A stretch of DNA of 64,000 nt from the NCBI GenBank assembly GCA_029204225.1, contig CM055106.1, forward strand, positions 9,284,274 to 9,348,273, in the 5' to 3' direction. Both the position numbers and the translations under genes were made by a program. The notes beneath the pieces are model-generated. The model searched no databases. It worked only from the letters and a program-made list of their open reading frames with translations, and was not told the origin of the DNA. The stretch's first letter is position 1, and every line of letters starts with the position of its first letter. Of this stretch, positions 1 through 11,841 are shown in pieces. This stretch comes from Diphasiastrum complanatum. Taxonomy: Eukaryota; Streptophyta; Lycopodiopsida; Lycopodiales; Lycopodiaceae.

Positions 1-2
1 CT

Positions 3-3000
3 GGGCAGACTCCCCGGTCATGGAAAGCTTTTGAAGAAGCTTTCCTAAGAGAATTTCTACCAGAGAATGAACTTGATAGAGCCTGGGAAGCCTGGGAAAG
101 AACAGTAATGGACAAGTCCCTCATCCAATATATCTCGCAGTATCGAGAGGCAATTTTAAAGATTAAAAATATGGATGACTATCAAAAAATCAGGGGATTT
201 GTCCGTGGCCTCAAAGATGAATATAAAGTAGAGGTCCAGAGAAACTCGCCTACTACCCTTGAGCAAGCTCTCAGATATGCTCAAATCTATGATGATTCAG
301 TGGGTAGGAAGAGAGCGAGACAACAACCACTTTCTGAGCAGCTTCCTCAGAAAGACTTTCAATTTAAAAAGAAATTTTTAAAAAGAAAGAAAGAAGATAA
401 ATTTAAAGGTGAAGCTCCTCAGAAACGCCCTTCACTCATACAGCCCTTAAAACCAGATGATTTTGAGAAAGCCAAACAAGAACGTTTGTGCTTTGTGTGT
501 ATGGGCAAGGGACACACAGTCAGACAGTGTCCCAAGGGGCCTTTCACTAAAAAAGATAAGAAAGATAAAAAACAAGTTCATCTTGTTCAGACTGTATGTT
601 TCCCCAGTGAATCGGCAGCTTCCGAGATCAAAGTGTATCATGAAGATCATGAACACTGTTGCCAGCTAACCTCTGCAATGCTAGCGAGACCCTTCAGCTT
701 TGGGCCGCATGACCTAGTACGTATGCATGGGAAAGTTGGTAACCAGTCAGTAAGAGTCATGGTTGATGATGGGGCAACCCATAATTTCATCAACCACACC
801 CTGGTTAAAAAGCTTAAACTACCAGAAGTACCTAGTCAGCATAGGTACATAGTTTCATTAGCTAAGGGTGAAGACAAAAAAATATGGGAAACTATGGTAA
901 GTAAGTTAAATCTTGGTATTCAGGGGTACCAAGATGAAATAAACTTTCAGATAATGCACCTGGATCGAACAGATATTGTTCTCGGGAGAGATTGGCTCTA
1001 CAGTTTAGGACCTTCCCTCCACAGAAACTATCAGGAGAACACCCTCAGCTTTCAGCATAAAGGCCGAGAGATCCAGTTGCATGGGGAGCATGATGTTCCC
1101 AACAGCCCTATGGTCTGCAGTTCAGAGCTCTGTCAGCTAATCGGAGATGAAGACCATCAGGTATTCTTATGTGACTTTCAGTTTATTCCTGAAGTTTCTA
1201 TTTCCAGTTCTATTCAGCAGAAAATTAGTAAATTAGAAACTTTATTGTCTAAATTTAAAGATGTTTTTCCTGAAGATTTGCCACATGGTTTACCACCTAG
1301 CAGAGAGGTAGATCATGTAATAAACCTAGTACCAGGTACAACACCTGTTTCTAAACCTCCGTATCGGGTCAGCCGAACAGAGGATGAAGAAATAACTAGG
1401 CAGTTAACAGACTATCTTGGGAAAGGCCAAATTCAGACCAGTAGTTCACCATGGGCCTCACCAGTCCTATTGGTGAAAAAGAAGGAGGGGTCTATGCGTC
1501 TTTGCGTAGATTACAGAGCCCTCAATAAAGTCACAATTAAGAATAAATACCCTATGCCTCGGGCAGACGAGTTGTTTGATCAACTCGACGGGGCTAAGTT
1601 TTTCAGTAAAATAGACCTTAGATCGGGATATCATCAAGTCCGTATAAAATCGGAAAATGTCTCAAAAACAGCCTTTAGGACTCGTCACGGTCATTATGAG
1701 TTTAAGGTGATGCCATTTGGGCTCACAAATGCTCCAGCTACCTTTATGACCTTGATGAACAGTGTCCTCAGACCATACTTGGGTAAATTTGTAGTCGTAT
1801 TTTTAGATGACATCCTCGTTTACAGCAAAACCAGGAAGGAGCATCTAAAACACCTCAGAAAGGTGTTTTGACTGCTCAGAAAGCATAAGCTTTATGCTAA
1901 ACAATCCAAGTGTGAATTCTTCGTTGAAGAAATAGCATATTTGGGTCACATTATCTCTTCAGATGGGATTAAGATGGACCCAAATAAGGTTAAAGCCATA
2001 CTCAGTTGGCTGAGACCTCAGAATATTTTGGAACTTCAAATCTTTCTTGGCCTGGCGGGATATTACAGACGATTTGTCAAGGAATATGCTCAGATAGCAG
2101 TCCCTATGACAAATCTCCTTAAGGGGAAGGGAAAGGAGTTCATTTGGGAGTCCGCACAACAGGAGAGCTTTGATGCTCTCAAAACAGCCTTAGCCACAGC
2201 ACCAGTTTTAAAGGTCGTCGACCCCAATCAGCCATTTGTGGTCGAAACAGATGCTAGCGACTTTGCAGTAGGTGCTGTGCTAACTCAGGGTGGACGACCA
2301 GTTGCGTTCGAGAGTAAAAAACTCGAGCCAGCACAGACTAGGTATAGTGCCTATGAAAAGGAACTCTTTTCTATAGTCCATGCCCTTAAGACTTAGAGGC
2401 ATTATTTGTATGGTGCCAACTTTGAGGTCCTGACAGACCATGAGAGTCTCAGATACCTTTGCAATCAACCTGAGCTTAGAGGTCGGAAAGCTCGTTGGGC
2501 AGAGTTGATGCAAGAGTTTGACATGTCTATCAGATATAGGTGTGGAAAATTCAATACAGTAGCAGATGCCCTTAGCAGAATGCCTATGATAAACGAGCTG
2601 AGTTTTACTCAGATTCGTAATGAGTTACTCGAGTCCTTGAGAGGGAAATGCCAGCATGATGCATTCTTCTCTATTATCTGGAACTCAGTCCAGAACAGAC
2701 AGTTACAGACTCCAGAACCAGTTCCCGGGGCTGGTGCCAGTTCATCCAAGAATACGACAGCTTCCGTTGAGGATGATAATGAGTCCGAGTATACGTCGTC
2801 AGATGACGTTGAGGATTCTGAGCCTGTATTACCCAAGCAAACCCCAGTGGTTGAGGGTCAGTTGACTCAAGGATTCAAATGGAAACAGTATTCCATTCAG
2901 GATGAGTACTTGCTCTATAGAGATAGAGTATGTGTCCCCAATTCAGAGGATTATAGGCAGCAGGTCCTATATGAATGTCATGACAATCCTAGCGCGGGAC

Positions 3001-4244
3001 ACCCAGGCATACAGAAGACCTATGAACTTCTTCGTAGGCAATTTTTCTGGCCCAGTATGAAAAGGGACGTCCACCAGTATGTAACCAGTTGCCAGAAATG
3101 TCAAGTAAATAAAGCAGAGCGTTTAAAGGCAGGAGGGTTGTTGCATCCCTTAGAAATACCAGCTGGTAAATGGGAGAGTATCTCCATGGATTTTATAGTA
3201 GGCCTGCCTAAAACCCAAAAGGGTAATGACGCTATATGGGTCACAGTTGACCGTCTGACCAAAATGGCTCATTTTATTCCGACCAAAACAACCGTTAGAG
3301 CTCCAGAGTTAGCGAGGTTGTTTGTAGACGGGCTATTTAAATTGTACGGTCTACCTTCCGGCATAGTCAGCGACCGGGACAGTAAGTTTACTGGAAATTT
3401 TTGGAAGGCAGTATTCCATCATCTCCATACTAAACTTAATATGAGTACCACTGACCATCCACAGACGGACGGTCAAACAGAAAGGGTAAATCAAGTGCTG
3501 GAGGATATGCTTCGTGCATACGTCAGCAAGAGGCAGACTAATTGGGAGGAGTATCTCTCGATATTAGAGTTTGCTTACAACAGTACCAAACATTCAGCTA
3601 CGGGATACAGCCCATTTATGCTGATGTACGGTTTTCAGCCACGCTCACCCACAGTTGTAGGGTTTAAACAAGAAAAAGTTGAAGCAGCCAGAAACTTTTT
3701 AGAAGACCTAAACTAGATGATAGAACATGCTAAGCGTAGCATTAGACAATCCCAGGATCGAGCCAGGCATTATGCAGATCCACACAGACGGGATGTGCAG
3801 TTCTCCACTGGTGATAGAGTCTACTTGAGAGTCCCAGTTGACTCTAAAACCCTCAAATCAGGAGTGTGTGCTAAGTTGTCTCCAAGGTATTGTGGTCCCT
3901 TTACCATCAGTAGGAGACTAGGCGAGGTCACCTATGAACTAGAACTCCCACACAACAGTAAGGTTTTTCCAGTTTTTCATGTAAGTCAGTTACAAAAAGC
4001 CTTAACCAGATCAGATAATCTGGTAGGGGACAGTGTTCTAGTTCTCCCATTGGATCCTCAACAACCTCCACATGAACCAGAGGAAATTCTTGATAGTAGA
4101 GAGACGCAGACTCGTCATACTCTATACCGAGAATATCTGGTTAAGTGGAATGATCAGCCTGTTGAGAATGCCACTTGGGAAAGAGGCAGCGTCCTTCGCA
4201 AGATTTTTCCAGACTTTGTCTTAGAGGACCAAGACGGTTCTTAA
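3..4244 (+). pseudogene. Ty3/gypsy gag-pol polyprotein with three in-frame stops
   Basis: One reading frame runs from the window edge to TAA at 4242-4244 and is broken only by TGA 1869-1871, TAG 2394-2396 and TAG 3714-3716. Visible in order: gag capsid region (a W..FE..F motif near the start); a CCHC knuckle ([14 protein letters not shown], near nt 490); protease ([10 protein letters not shown] near nt 760, with DDG in place of the usual DSG/DTG); RT with [10 protein letters not shown] near nt 1800; RNase H ([13 protein letters not shown] near nt 2245); integrase with an HHCC finger (H..H..C..C, nt 2970-3100) and the DDE-core segment VSDRDSKFTGNFW near nt 3365; and a C-terminal chromodomain (EYLVKWNDQPVENATWE, nt 4130-4180). 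Chromodomains are known to steer chromovirus integration to heterochromatin. The stops and the odd protease triad make this copy non-autonomous. The first 100 nt continue the gag frame upstream, so the ATG at 108 is internal. Confidence 0.95.
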
Positions 4245-4255
4245 GGGGGAGGGAG

Positions 4256-4623
4256 TGTTACGAGCTCGTAACCAGTGCCGAACCCTAGAGAACACAGATA
4301 GGTCAGATACCACAGTCAGGGTCGTGTCCAGCGTACATGACCAACAGGGCAAGACAGTGTGAGTAGTGTGCCCCAGCACGGTCCATAGCCATGGCGGGCC
4401 TAACACAGCCTAGGGACCCTGTCAGCAGGATAGGGCCCCCAGTTGGGTCCCGATGTGCAGTCGGCCACGTCAGTGCCACGTGGCCGACACTTGGCAGTTG
4501 CATGCTACCAGTCCTCACACTGGGCTAGGAGGGGCTTACTCTATATCAGGGAGTAGGCAAGGTTGGGTGGATCAGTCAGTGTTTGCCCTACTGTGGTGTT
4601 AGGATCTATTACATTGTCTAACA
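4256..4623 (+). repeat. 3' LTR of Gypsy-1 (368 bp)
   Basis: The LTR starts TGTTA directly after the purine tract and ends TAACA, a perfect 5-bp inverted terminal repeat. A TATA-like CTATATC lies near 4540. The 5' LTR is outside the window, so target-site duplication cannot be checked. Confidence 0.8.
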
Positions 4624-5050
4624 AGTTTCTTTGATGTACAAGTAAGACCAAGACAAGAAAGTCGCATAGAGTGCAAGGACTTAAATAGAAGCATAGAAAT
4701 TGTTGAAACCGCATAAACATTGAGATGATAGACGAGCAACATCAATGTACTTTTTCAAAAAAAAAGGAATACAAAGAAGTCTCAAATGACTTCAAGATTT
4801 CATCGAGCAATTTGTATTTAGTATTTTGAAAAATGTACATTGTTTTGTAAATTGATATAATATATTTGTGGCATTCAGTGATAGCCCACTTTCTATTTGC
4901 CTATCTATTGTTCTATGGATCATCATGTGCTGATATATTTCTATGTGTCTGTCAGAACTATATTTACATTTCAATTAAAGGTGCATGAGGCATATCCTCG
5001 AGCACTGTAACCTCATCCACGGATCCCCTGGCAGGTTTATCTGAGGCACC
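4624..5050. other. Intergenic stretch between Gypsy-1 and the fusion gene
   Basis: AT-rich, with no coding potential seen on either strand. On the minus strand it would hold the 3' UTR of the histone-protease fusion gene. I could not pick a clear polyadenylation signal. Confidence 0.5.
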
Positions 5051-5146
5051 TTAATGCTTGTAGGGCCTTGCACATGATAGTAAAATTTCCAACATTTCAT
5101 GCCGATACTGATGAATCGCATTTGTTGATACCTCAGGACATTGGAA
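5051..5146 (-). pseudogene. Fusion gene exon D: C-terminus
   Basis: Acceptor TTTTTGCAG, then FQCPEVSTNAIHQYRHEM and a short hydrophobic helix, ending ...CARPYKH with TAA at 5053-5051. The I..(Y/R)R..ML..LL pattern is typical of the last helix of Ulp1-family domains. Confidence 0.7.
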
Positions 5147-5256
5147 CTGCAAAAAAAAATATCGAGTGTATATATGTATTAGCCAATGTTTTAAAATATA
5201 TAAATTCACAAAGTTAACAATATATCATCAGGATACTGGAACATTGAAAAAAATAC

Positions 5257-5364
5257 CTCACGGATACTAGCACTTGGAGGTTGTACCATATACCAATCCA
5301 AGAACGATTTAATGTTCCAGATTGAATACCATCCGCAACTGAAAGCATCGTCTTGTTGCGAAGA
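5257..5364 (-). pseudogene. Fusion gene exon C: catalytic Cys segment
   Basis: A 108-bp exon of 36 whole codons between acceptor TTCTTAG (5366/5365) and donor GAG|GTATTT (5256/5255). It encodes SSQQDDAFSCGWYSIWNI, matching the Q..(N/D)..DCG catalytic block of Ulp1 peptidases, then a Trp-rich helix. Phase 0 at both ends. Confidence 0.75.
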
Positions 5365-5462
5365 CTAAGAAATCACAACGAAAAATTGTTAAAGTATAGT
5401 TCAATATAATTCTAAACTACATGCCATCATGCAAATAAAATACGTAAAAAGATTCTTTTTAC

Positions 5463-5654
5463 CTTTGCATCAACAACCTCTATGTTGGTATTACAACCAA
5501 CCCATCCGGCCTGGGCAATAGCTCCACCATCCTTTTGTACATGGATTTAATCATGGAATGGGTGGCATGCAAAGAATTCATTGTCATGCACACAGGTGTG
5601 CAGCTTTCAGTCGAATTCACTTTCATGGATATGACGTCCACACTCCAATGTTTG
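5463..5654 (-). pseudogene. Fusion gene exon B: catalytic His segment with 1-nt frameshift
   Basis: The acceptor CTCTTTCTGGCAG ends at 5655 and the donor AAG|GTAAAAAG begins at 5462. Read in phase with exon A it gives NKHWSVDVISMK, then VCMTMNSLHATHS and a helix MIKSMYKRMVELL. It then hits TAG at 5483-5481. The productive continuation WVGCNTNIEVVDAK is one base out of register, so the 192-bp exon should be 193 bp. The deletion lies in or near GGATGGGTTGG. Confidence 0.75.
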
Positions 5655-5753
5655 CTGCCAGAAAGAGACAAGCAATGAATTACTAGAATCTATAAGAGTT
5701 TCCAAAAGAAAAATCTTACAGAAAATAGATATTACAAGAAGAAACTATCCTAC

Positions 5754-6574
5754 TTTGAACAGTATGGGATGATGAACATTGATGCCTCTTTGCTGGTGTG
5801 CCTGAAGAGCCTTCTGGCTTTCCTCTCTTTATTCAACAGATGCCCAAAAAATGGAGATACAACAAAAATCTCCTTCGTGACTGTATATGTATATTTATGT
5901 AGATAGTATGCACAAGCAGATTCAACTACTGTGTCTAAGATATATGAGGTCTTCTCTTTTAGCTCCCTACAATGCGGGTCTTTGATATGCATTGCAAAAT
6001 TAATATCGTCGATACAAAACATAAATTCCCCTCCGAGATCATCTATTTTCTTGGCTATATATAGGTCAAGATCAATGTACCTCTCAGAATAAAAAAATGT
6101 GTCTTTAGGTTCATTCGGAAGTTTGATGTGCAACTCTTTATCAGTTGCATCAACATCAGAAACAATCATGTCTACCACTGTATTTAGGTCATCCTCATGT
6201 ATAGAAGGAGAATCGTGCAGTTGAAGATCAGGGGTTACGGGAGGACTCTCAGCCAGTGGAATTGCAGACGTACTAGCCAAATGTTTTCTAATGGGAGGAG
6301 CTGAGGGTGAAGAGCTGGGAGACCTGGGCTTGGGTTGCGAACGCTTGGGCTGTGCTTGCTTTCTCTTTTTGCGGGGTGGGACAGGCCCCTTTTCAAGAGG
6401 AACTTTCCTTTGTGTGAATCCAGACTTAAAAATGTTGTCATAGGTGTTTCGAAGCCTCATGACAAGAAGCATGTCCTTGGGCATCAATGTCACCCTCTTG
6501 CCATGAATGGAGCACAGCATCGAATCCTCAAACAGTTTTGTCTGAAAATCCTCGTATGCAGTATGGAGGGCCTT
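5754..6574 (-). pseudogene. Fusion gene exon A: H3 C-terminal fold, basic linker, start of Ulp1 domain
   Basis: Open for 273 codons from the inversion breakpoint to the donor at 5753/5752 (AAA|GTAGGA). The first ~35 codons complete the H3 fold. Canonical H3 would stop shortly after MPKD..LA.RIRGERA, whereas here the chain continues (MPKDMLLVMRLRNTYDNIF) into ~100 residues of linker rich in P, S and K, then an acidic stretch. The region from about IDLDLYIAKKIDDLGG onward is the predicted protease N-lobe, with SPFFGHLL and FIIPYCS matching the Ulp1 pattern just before the catalytic HW. If no exon skipping occurs, H3 and protease are one chain. Confidence 0.8.
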
Positions 6575-6731
6575 ATACAAAATCAATTTGGATATATACA
6601 AACATGAAAAGTACATCCTTTCACACATGGGAACATGCTCCACACGTGTGAAATCATATCATCAACATATTCTAATGTTTGATCAATATTTACATGAACC
6701 AATGTCAAGTGAGAAGTGACAATTTTCAACA
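6575..6731 (-). repeat. Detached first 157 bp of the Copia-A 5' LTR
   Basis: The reverse complement (starting TGTTGAAAATTG at 6731) matches 28230-28386, the first 157 bp of the Copia-A 3' LTR, with no difference seen by eye. The part of the 5' LTR at 22944-23639 lacks exactly this segment plus 9 bp. Immediately outside, at 6732-6736, is AATTT, i.e. AAATT on the minus strand, equal to the AAATT after the 3' LTR at 29092-29096. Confidence 0.95.
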
Positions 6732-9240
6732 AATTTTGCATATAGTAAAAATTATCTAGTTTTTTCTCATTTAAGAAGGTGATCGATTGGAGAATAGAGT
6801 TAGTTCTCATTTTTGGTTCTTTGGAAATTTTGGCTTCCTCTTCAATTATAAGAGTTCTTCATTACCTTGGTCATATTGTCAAACATTGGATTCATATTTC
6901 ACATTGAAATACTTGCATTTTCTTTCGCAATGTGTTGTTTTGGTCATAACTTGTACATTGTAGGCATATATCAGCAAACACCAACTAATGCTTCATATTA
7001 ACTTTCTATTGGTTATAATGTTCAGGCTAGAAGAGCACTTTCACATGTTTATATGTCAACAAGCTCAACTCTACCTTAACTGGCTTCCAAAAGTTGGTGA
7101 AGAATTGATGCACAAAAACTCTAGTATAATGTCAAGGTGGAAATGTAAACTACATAAAGTCTACATGGTTATTACTTGTCATGGGACTCTTTTAGAAATC
7201 AATAAAATACATGTGCTTTGGTGCCCAAGCTCATACTAAGCTCAAAATGTATGTGCTTCGCAATCAATTTAGGCATATATTATTGAAGAACAACTATCCA
7301 AAATATAGATTGGTAGTCAAATTCTTTTCTTCTCATTCTTTGACATCATGTTTGCAACTATGTTGATATTGTTTTCAAATATCTTGTTGGACTATTAATT
7401 TTATCAAGGAAAATTCTTTTATGTGTTTAATAGAGTGATCTTATTGTTTGAATTTTATAGCCAGGTTGATGCATTTGTAATACTATTTATGTTACTACCT
7501 AGTAGAATTTTGAAAGATGAATCTTGTAGCCAAAACTTTTTTCTTCCTGCTCCTTAGGTGACAATCAACTTAATGCTTTCATACAAACAACTCTATTTCT
7601 TCTTTGTTGTCAAAATTCTTTGTTTCTTTATCAAGGCAATGATTTTTGTGTTCAACGAGATTATTTTTTGTGTTGGTTTGACAATTATAATAATGCAACT
7701 GTGATACCATTTCTATATTCTTCTTGCCAATAAAAATTTAAACCATCTAGGTTTCACTTTTGAGTATTTAGTGATGTGCATGTTTTACTCTTCAAATAAC
7801 ACCATTACATTTCAATGATGAATGAAAGCTAGTTAAAAAGTAATCAAAATGATACGATTAGCTTTAGATTTTAGACATTCTATTGCAGCTGCAAGCCTTT
7901 GCAATACAGAATTGATTTTGACTTAGCAATACGTTTTTTTCTTATGGGTATGAAAACGATAACCTACTAACTCTTGTTTATTTGTTTTTGGATATCGAAA
8001 TGATAACATCCTAATGAATTCAAGTGAAGTTTTTGAATATGTTTAAACCTTATCTATTTTATATAATGATACATAAGTAATGCAAGTTTATCTTCAACCA
8101 ACCTATGTATAAAAAAGCAATACTTCCACATGTAGTAATGCATTATATGTATAGTTTTATTTCTTTTCTATAGCTATTCTATTTCTTGGTAATCAAGCTC
8201 CCATTAACCGTCACATATAGTTGATGGTGCACAGTTACCAAATCAAAAACATTTGCATTATGAAGAATGTTTTTTTTTCCATCAATGGAAGATGTCCAAA
8301 TCATGTTTGATCATAACTTTTCAAGAAAGGCCATTCCATCGCCAAAACACTTTTGATGTGAATCAACTTTGAGAAAAACAACACAATCATTATTGAGTAT
8401 GTAGTGACCTTGAAGGCATTGCTTGAGATTGTAATCGGCATCATTTTGGTGTGTGAGATTGGAGCTAAACATGAACTCATGAAGATAAAGGGAAGTTATA
8501 ACCACCTCACCACTTATTGGATGTTGTTATTCATAGAACAACTCTATTGCTCAGCTCCATTATCAACATCTTAACAACAAACATGGACTTGTTTAGCGAG
8601 TACTCAACTATTCAAAACAATAAAAGTTAGGAACAAATTTTTTGGACTTTAAATAATCAACTCTCTCATTCAATTTCTATTGCAAAAAGGAGAGCTTGGT
8701 ATAAATGTGATGGCTTTCAAAAGAGTTGAAACGCCTCAAAGGAGTCACTGAAATGGTCTTAAAATGCTCAAATGAGTTTTATATTGCTCAATGGCTAAGT
8801 AGATGTTAACAAGCTAATAGACATAGTGTAGCCATGTTTTGAATTTTAGTAAAACTAGTTAACTATTGTTCCTTTGGCTCATTTGCATGTGTGAGTTCAT
8901 CACTTCTATAAATGTGAGTCATTTAGATGTTCAATGTTGTGTCACATGTGCCCAATTAATGTGAATATAATGCTATTACAATATAATGATATTAATGTAA
9001 ATTGATAATATTGTGATGTTCTTGAATATGTTGTGTCATCAACGTACTTGAATTGCGTGTTCTTTTGTTTGTAGCAAAGGTAATGGGGTTAGGCACATTT
9101 CAGTTATTGAATCACTTTTGTAAATTTTGAAGGCTTTTCTTCTTTTTCTTTTTTGGGTTTCCAAGTTTTAGTTTGGTTTTCTAGGCCAGCTCATAGGCAA
9201 GTTTACACTTTTTGAAAGTAGGAATTTAGAATTTATTAAA
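6732..9240. other. AT-rich DNA without recognisable genes
   Basis: About 2.5 kb of A/T-rich sequence in which only short chance ORFs occur. Before the inversion its 6732 end was the left flank of Copia-A, contiguous with 29097. No LTR, TIR or conserved protein motif was recognised. Confidence 0.5.
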
Positions 9241-9299
9241 TTATTTACTAATTAATAAATACACCAAAAAATAGCCCAACCTCTCTCTCTCTCCCCCCA

Positions 9300-9773
9300 A
9301 TAGCCTTTTGAGCCACAAGACCTCCTTGCATGTTGATGTCAAGGCCTTGTATTCGGATTCTGTGGAAGATAGGGAGATGGTATCTTGCTTTTTGGAAAGC
9401 CATGATACTACTCCATCACATAGAAAAGTGGAAAAGGCACTTGTTGATCTTCTATACACTTTGTCACCTGCAAAATCCGAGTCACTATAGGCTCTTAAGC
9501 CAAGATTAGTTCCTCTATACAAAATGCCAAAATTCTTAGTGGATGAAATGTATCTAAGAACTCTTTTGACCATCTTCCAATGTGAAACTAGTGCATGAAT
9601 TGGCTTAACTTTCCAACACTATAACTAAGATCAGGTCTAGTTATAGTTAAATAGATCAAGGAGCCAATAAGCCTTCTATATAATGTGATGTCCTCAAAGG
9701 ATGCTTCATCACAACCAATAGATGCTTTTACGTGTTGCTCCATTGGTGTCTCAATGCCTTTACAATTCTTCAT
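9300..9773 (-). pseudogene. Copia-B RNase H, truncated
   Basis: Two adjacent open pieces, 9773-9588 (KNCKGIETPMEQ... then LTITRPDLSYSVGKLSQFM) and 9573-9300 (RVLRYISSTKNFGILYRG, AYSDSDFAGDK, SWLSKKQDTISLSSTESEY, then KEVLWLKRLL). The match stops near 9300, where the sequence changes to an unrelated AT-rich tract. Confidence 0.9.
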
Positions 9774-9784
9774 TCCAAATCTAT

Positions 9785-11833
9785 CTAGGATGGATGTAGC
9801 ATATTTAGATTGACAAATGAAGCTAAATCACATCCTCTAATAACCTCTATTCCAAGAATGAAGCTCAATAGGCCGAGATCTACCATCTTAAACTCTTTTG
9901 CTAAAGCAATTTTTACATCTCTAATTCCATCTAGATCATTACCACTCAAGATAATGTCATCTACATACAAAACAAGAATAATGATCATGCCATCATGAAA
10001 ACTTATATACAATGATGGATCATAGGCACTCATTACAAAATTGATGGAAATGAGAAAAGAGTTTAGCCTAGAGTGCCATGCTCTAGGTGCTTGCTTGATC
10101 CCATAAAGGCTCTTCTTCAAAAAACACACCTTTCCTTCATGATTTGCCTTGATGAAGCCCTCGGGTTGCCTCATGTAGATCTCTTCCTCCAAATAACCAT
10201 TGAGGAATGCATTTGTGAAGTCAAGTTGGAATAGCTCCCAATTGAAGGTTGTACCAAGACTAATGATCAATCTGATAGTAAGAAGCTTAGCCACAGGAGC
10301 AAAAGTCTCATCATAATCAATGCCTTTGGCTTGTAAAAAACCTTTGGCAACAAGCCTAGCTTTATGCTTGCTTATTGATCCATCTTGATTATACTTCAAT
10401 CTAAATACCCACTTGCAATCAAGAGGTTTTTTCCCTTGAGGAAGATCCACAAGATCCCAAGTATGATTCTCAATAAGAGCATCATACTCTACTTGCATAG
10501 CATCCATCCAACTTTTAGACTTACAAGCATCTTCATAGCATGTTGGCTCATCTAACATTGAAATAAGAAAGGTGTAAGATGTGAAAGATAATGAGCCTTC
10601 CCTTTGATCACCTTGACCATCATAGGTGAGCCTCAATGGCTCGGATCTTGCCCTTGTAGATCTTCTTGGAGTTCTTGCATCTTGAGGTGGATCCTCAAGT
10701 TCTTCTTCACTTGGGAGCTCTTCCTCTATCCTAGCATGATACTTGGCATCAAGATGATTAGTAGCATTATCATCCAAATCACAAGCATGTCCTTCATCAA
10801 AAATAACATCCCTACTCACTATCACCTTGCTAGTGATGGGATGGAAGACTCTATAACCTTTGCTATTCTCACCATATCTCACAAAGATGCCTTTGATGGA
10901 TGTTGCATCATCCTTCCTTCTCTTATCCAAGGATTGGTGTACATAGCAAGTGGATCCAAAAACTTTGAGATCCTTGAGATTGGGCTTCTCTCCTAATAGA
11001 GCTTCAAATGGTGTGATTCCTCCAATGGCTTGGTTTGGCAATCTATTGCACAAATAGTTAGCACAAGTTATTGCTTCACCCCAAAATGGTTTGGATAGGG
11101 AAGCATCTAGCCTTAAGGCCCTAGCACACTCACAAAGAGATCTATTTCTTCTCTCACTCACTCCATTTTGTTGAGGAGTGTATGGACATGACAACTCCCT
11201 CTTTATGCCATTAGAACTACAAAAGTCAATCAACTTATTGGAGAAATATGCACCGCCATTATCACTCCTTAATACCTTAATCTTGGTACTAAGTTGATTT
11301 TCTACCAAAGTCTTGAACTTTTCAAAAGAATCAAACACCATTGATTTGCTAGACAAGAGGTACATCCAACAAAATCTAGAATAGTCATCAATGAAGATTA
11401 CATAGTACTTGGCACCACCATTAGGCTCATGTGAAAAACTATGAACATCCGAATGGATGAGTTCAAGAGGAGAGTTTGATCTTGATGTAGATCTTGAGAA
11501 GGGAAGTTTGTGAGCCTTTGAGAGGCTGCATGCTTCACATCTCTTCCCACACTTTGACAAATGCTTGGGGAGTCCAACTGCAAGCTCCTTTGCAACCATA
11601 GATTCCATGGCTTTGTAGTTGGGGTGGCCCAGCCTTTTATGCCACAATTCCACCTTTGATAACTCCACCTTTGCCAAGTTAACACTCTCCACTCCAACAT
11701 TAGCATCAAGCTTAACCAATCTACCTTGCTTAAAGCCTTTGGCTATACATTCATCATTTCTAAGGATGGAACAAACTCCATGCTTAAATTGTACATCTAC
11801 GACATTATCCATTAACTGGCCAACACTAAGCAA
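9785..11833 (-). pseudogene. Copia-B integrase and reverse transcriptase
   Basis: A 682-codon open stretch. It holds the integrase zinc finger (WHKRLGH..., then CEACSLSKAHK), core residues in IHSDVHSFSH, LRSDNGGAYFS and QNGVSERRNRSLCE, a variable linker with DARTPRRSTRARSE, and the RT with RLVAKGFLQAKGIDYDETF, QLDFTNAFLNGYLEEEIYM and LYVDDIILSGND. It ends at TGA/frame loss before the RNase H part. Transposition is not possible without the truncated 3' end. Confidence 0.92.
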
Positions 11834-11841
11834 ATTCTTGG

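Larger units (their letters stand above)
1..4623 (+). mobile_element. Gypsy-1: Ty3/gypsy chromovirus, 3' portion
   Basis: The window opens inside gag of a Ty3/gypsy LTR retrotransposon. The order gag, protease, reverse transcriptase, RNase H, integrase, chromodomain, purine tract, LTR is that of a plant chromovirus (Metaviridae). The 5' LTR and gag start lie outside the window. A purine-rich tract at about 4244-4255 precedes an LTR at 4256-4623. The internal region is full length from the window edge but carries three in-frame stops. Confidence 0.95.
5051..6574 (-). pseudogene. C-terminal half of a histone H3 / Ulp1-protease fusion gene (4 exons)
   Basis: The minus strand reads directly into the second half of a histone H3 fold: KALHTAYEDFQTKLFED, then LCSIHGKRVTLMPKDMLL, equivalent to H3 alpha-2, loop 2 and alpha-3. 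The same frame continues through a Pro/Lys/Arg-rich linker (PPRKKRKQAQPKR, NLS-like) into a C48/Ulp1 domain. Exons inferred from GT-AG sites: 6574-5754, 5654-5463, 5364-5257 and 5146-5051 (TAA), with introns of 99, 98 and 110 bp in compatible phases. Protease features: YCS(N)KHW with the catalytic His; NSL where the family has DSL (Asp replaced by Asn); and SSQQDDAFSCGW in exon 3 with the oxyanion Gln and catalytic Cys. Exon 2 needs one extra base to stay in frame between the HW segment and WVGCNTNIEVVDAK, so it carries a 1-nt frameshift or a sequence error. The 5' half lies at 22702-22943 on the other strand, removed by an inversion. Assignment of both domains is by motif reading. Confidence 0.85.

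Noticed and set aside
4221-4518. Minus-strand ORFs in the Gypsy-1 LTR
   Set aside because: Overlapping chance ORFs in a GC-richer LTR, with no domain.
5750-6100. H4-like second histone fold in the C-terminal extension
   Set aside because: A stretch around ILDTVVESACAYYLHKYTYTV looked faintly like H4. The downstream spliced exons give the HW, QQ and Cys-Gly blocks of a Ulp1 peptidase, which fit far better.
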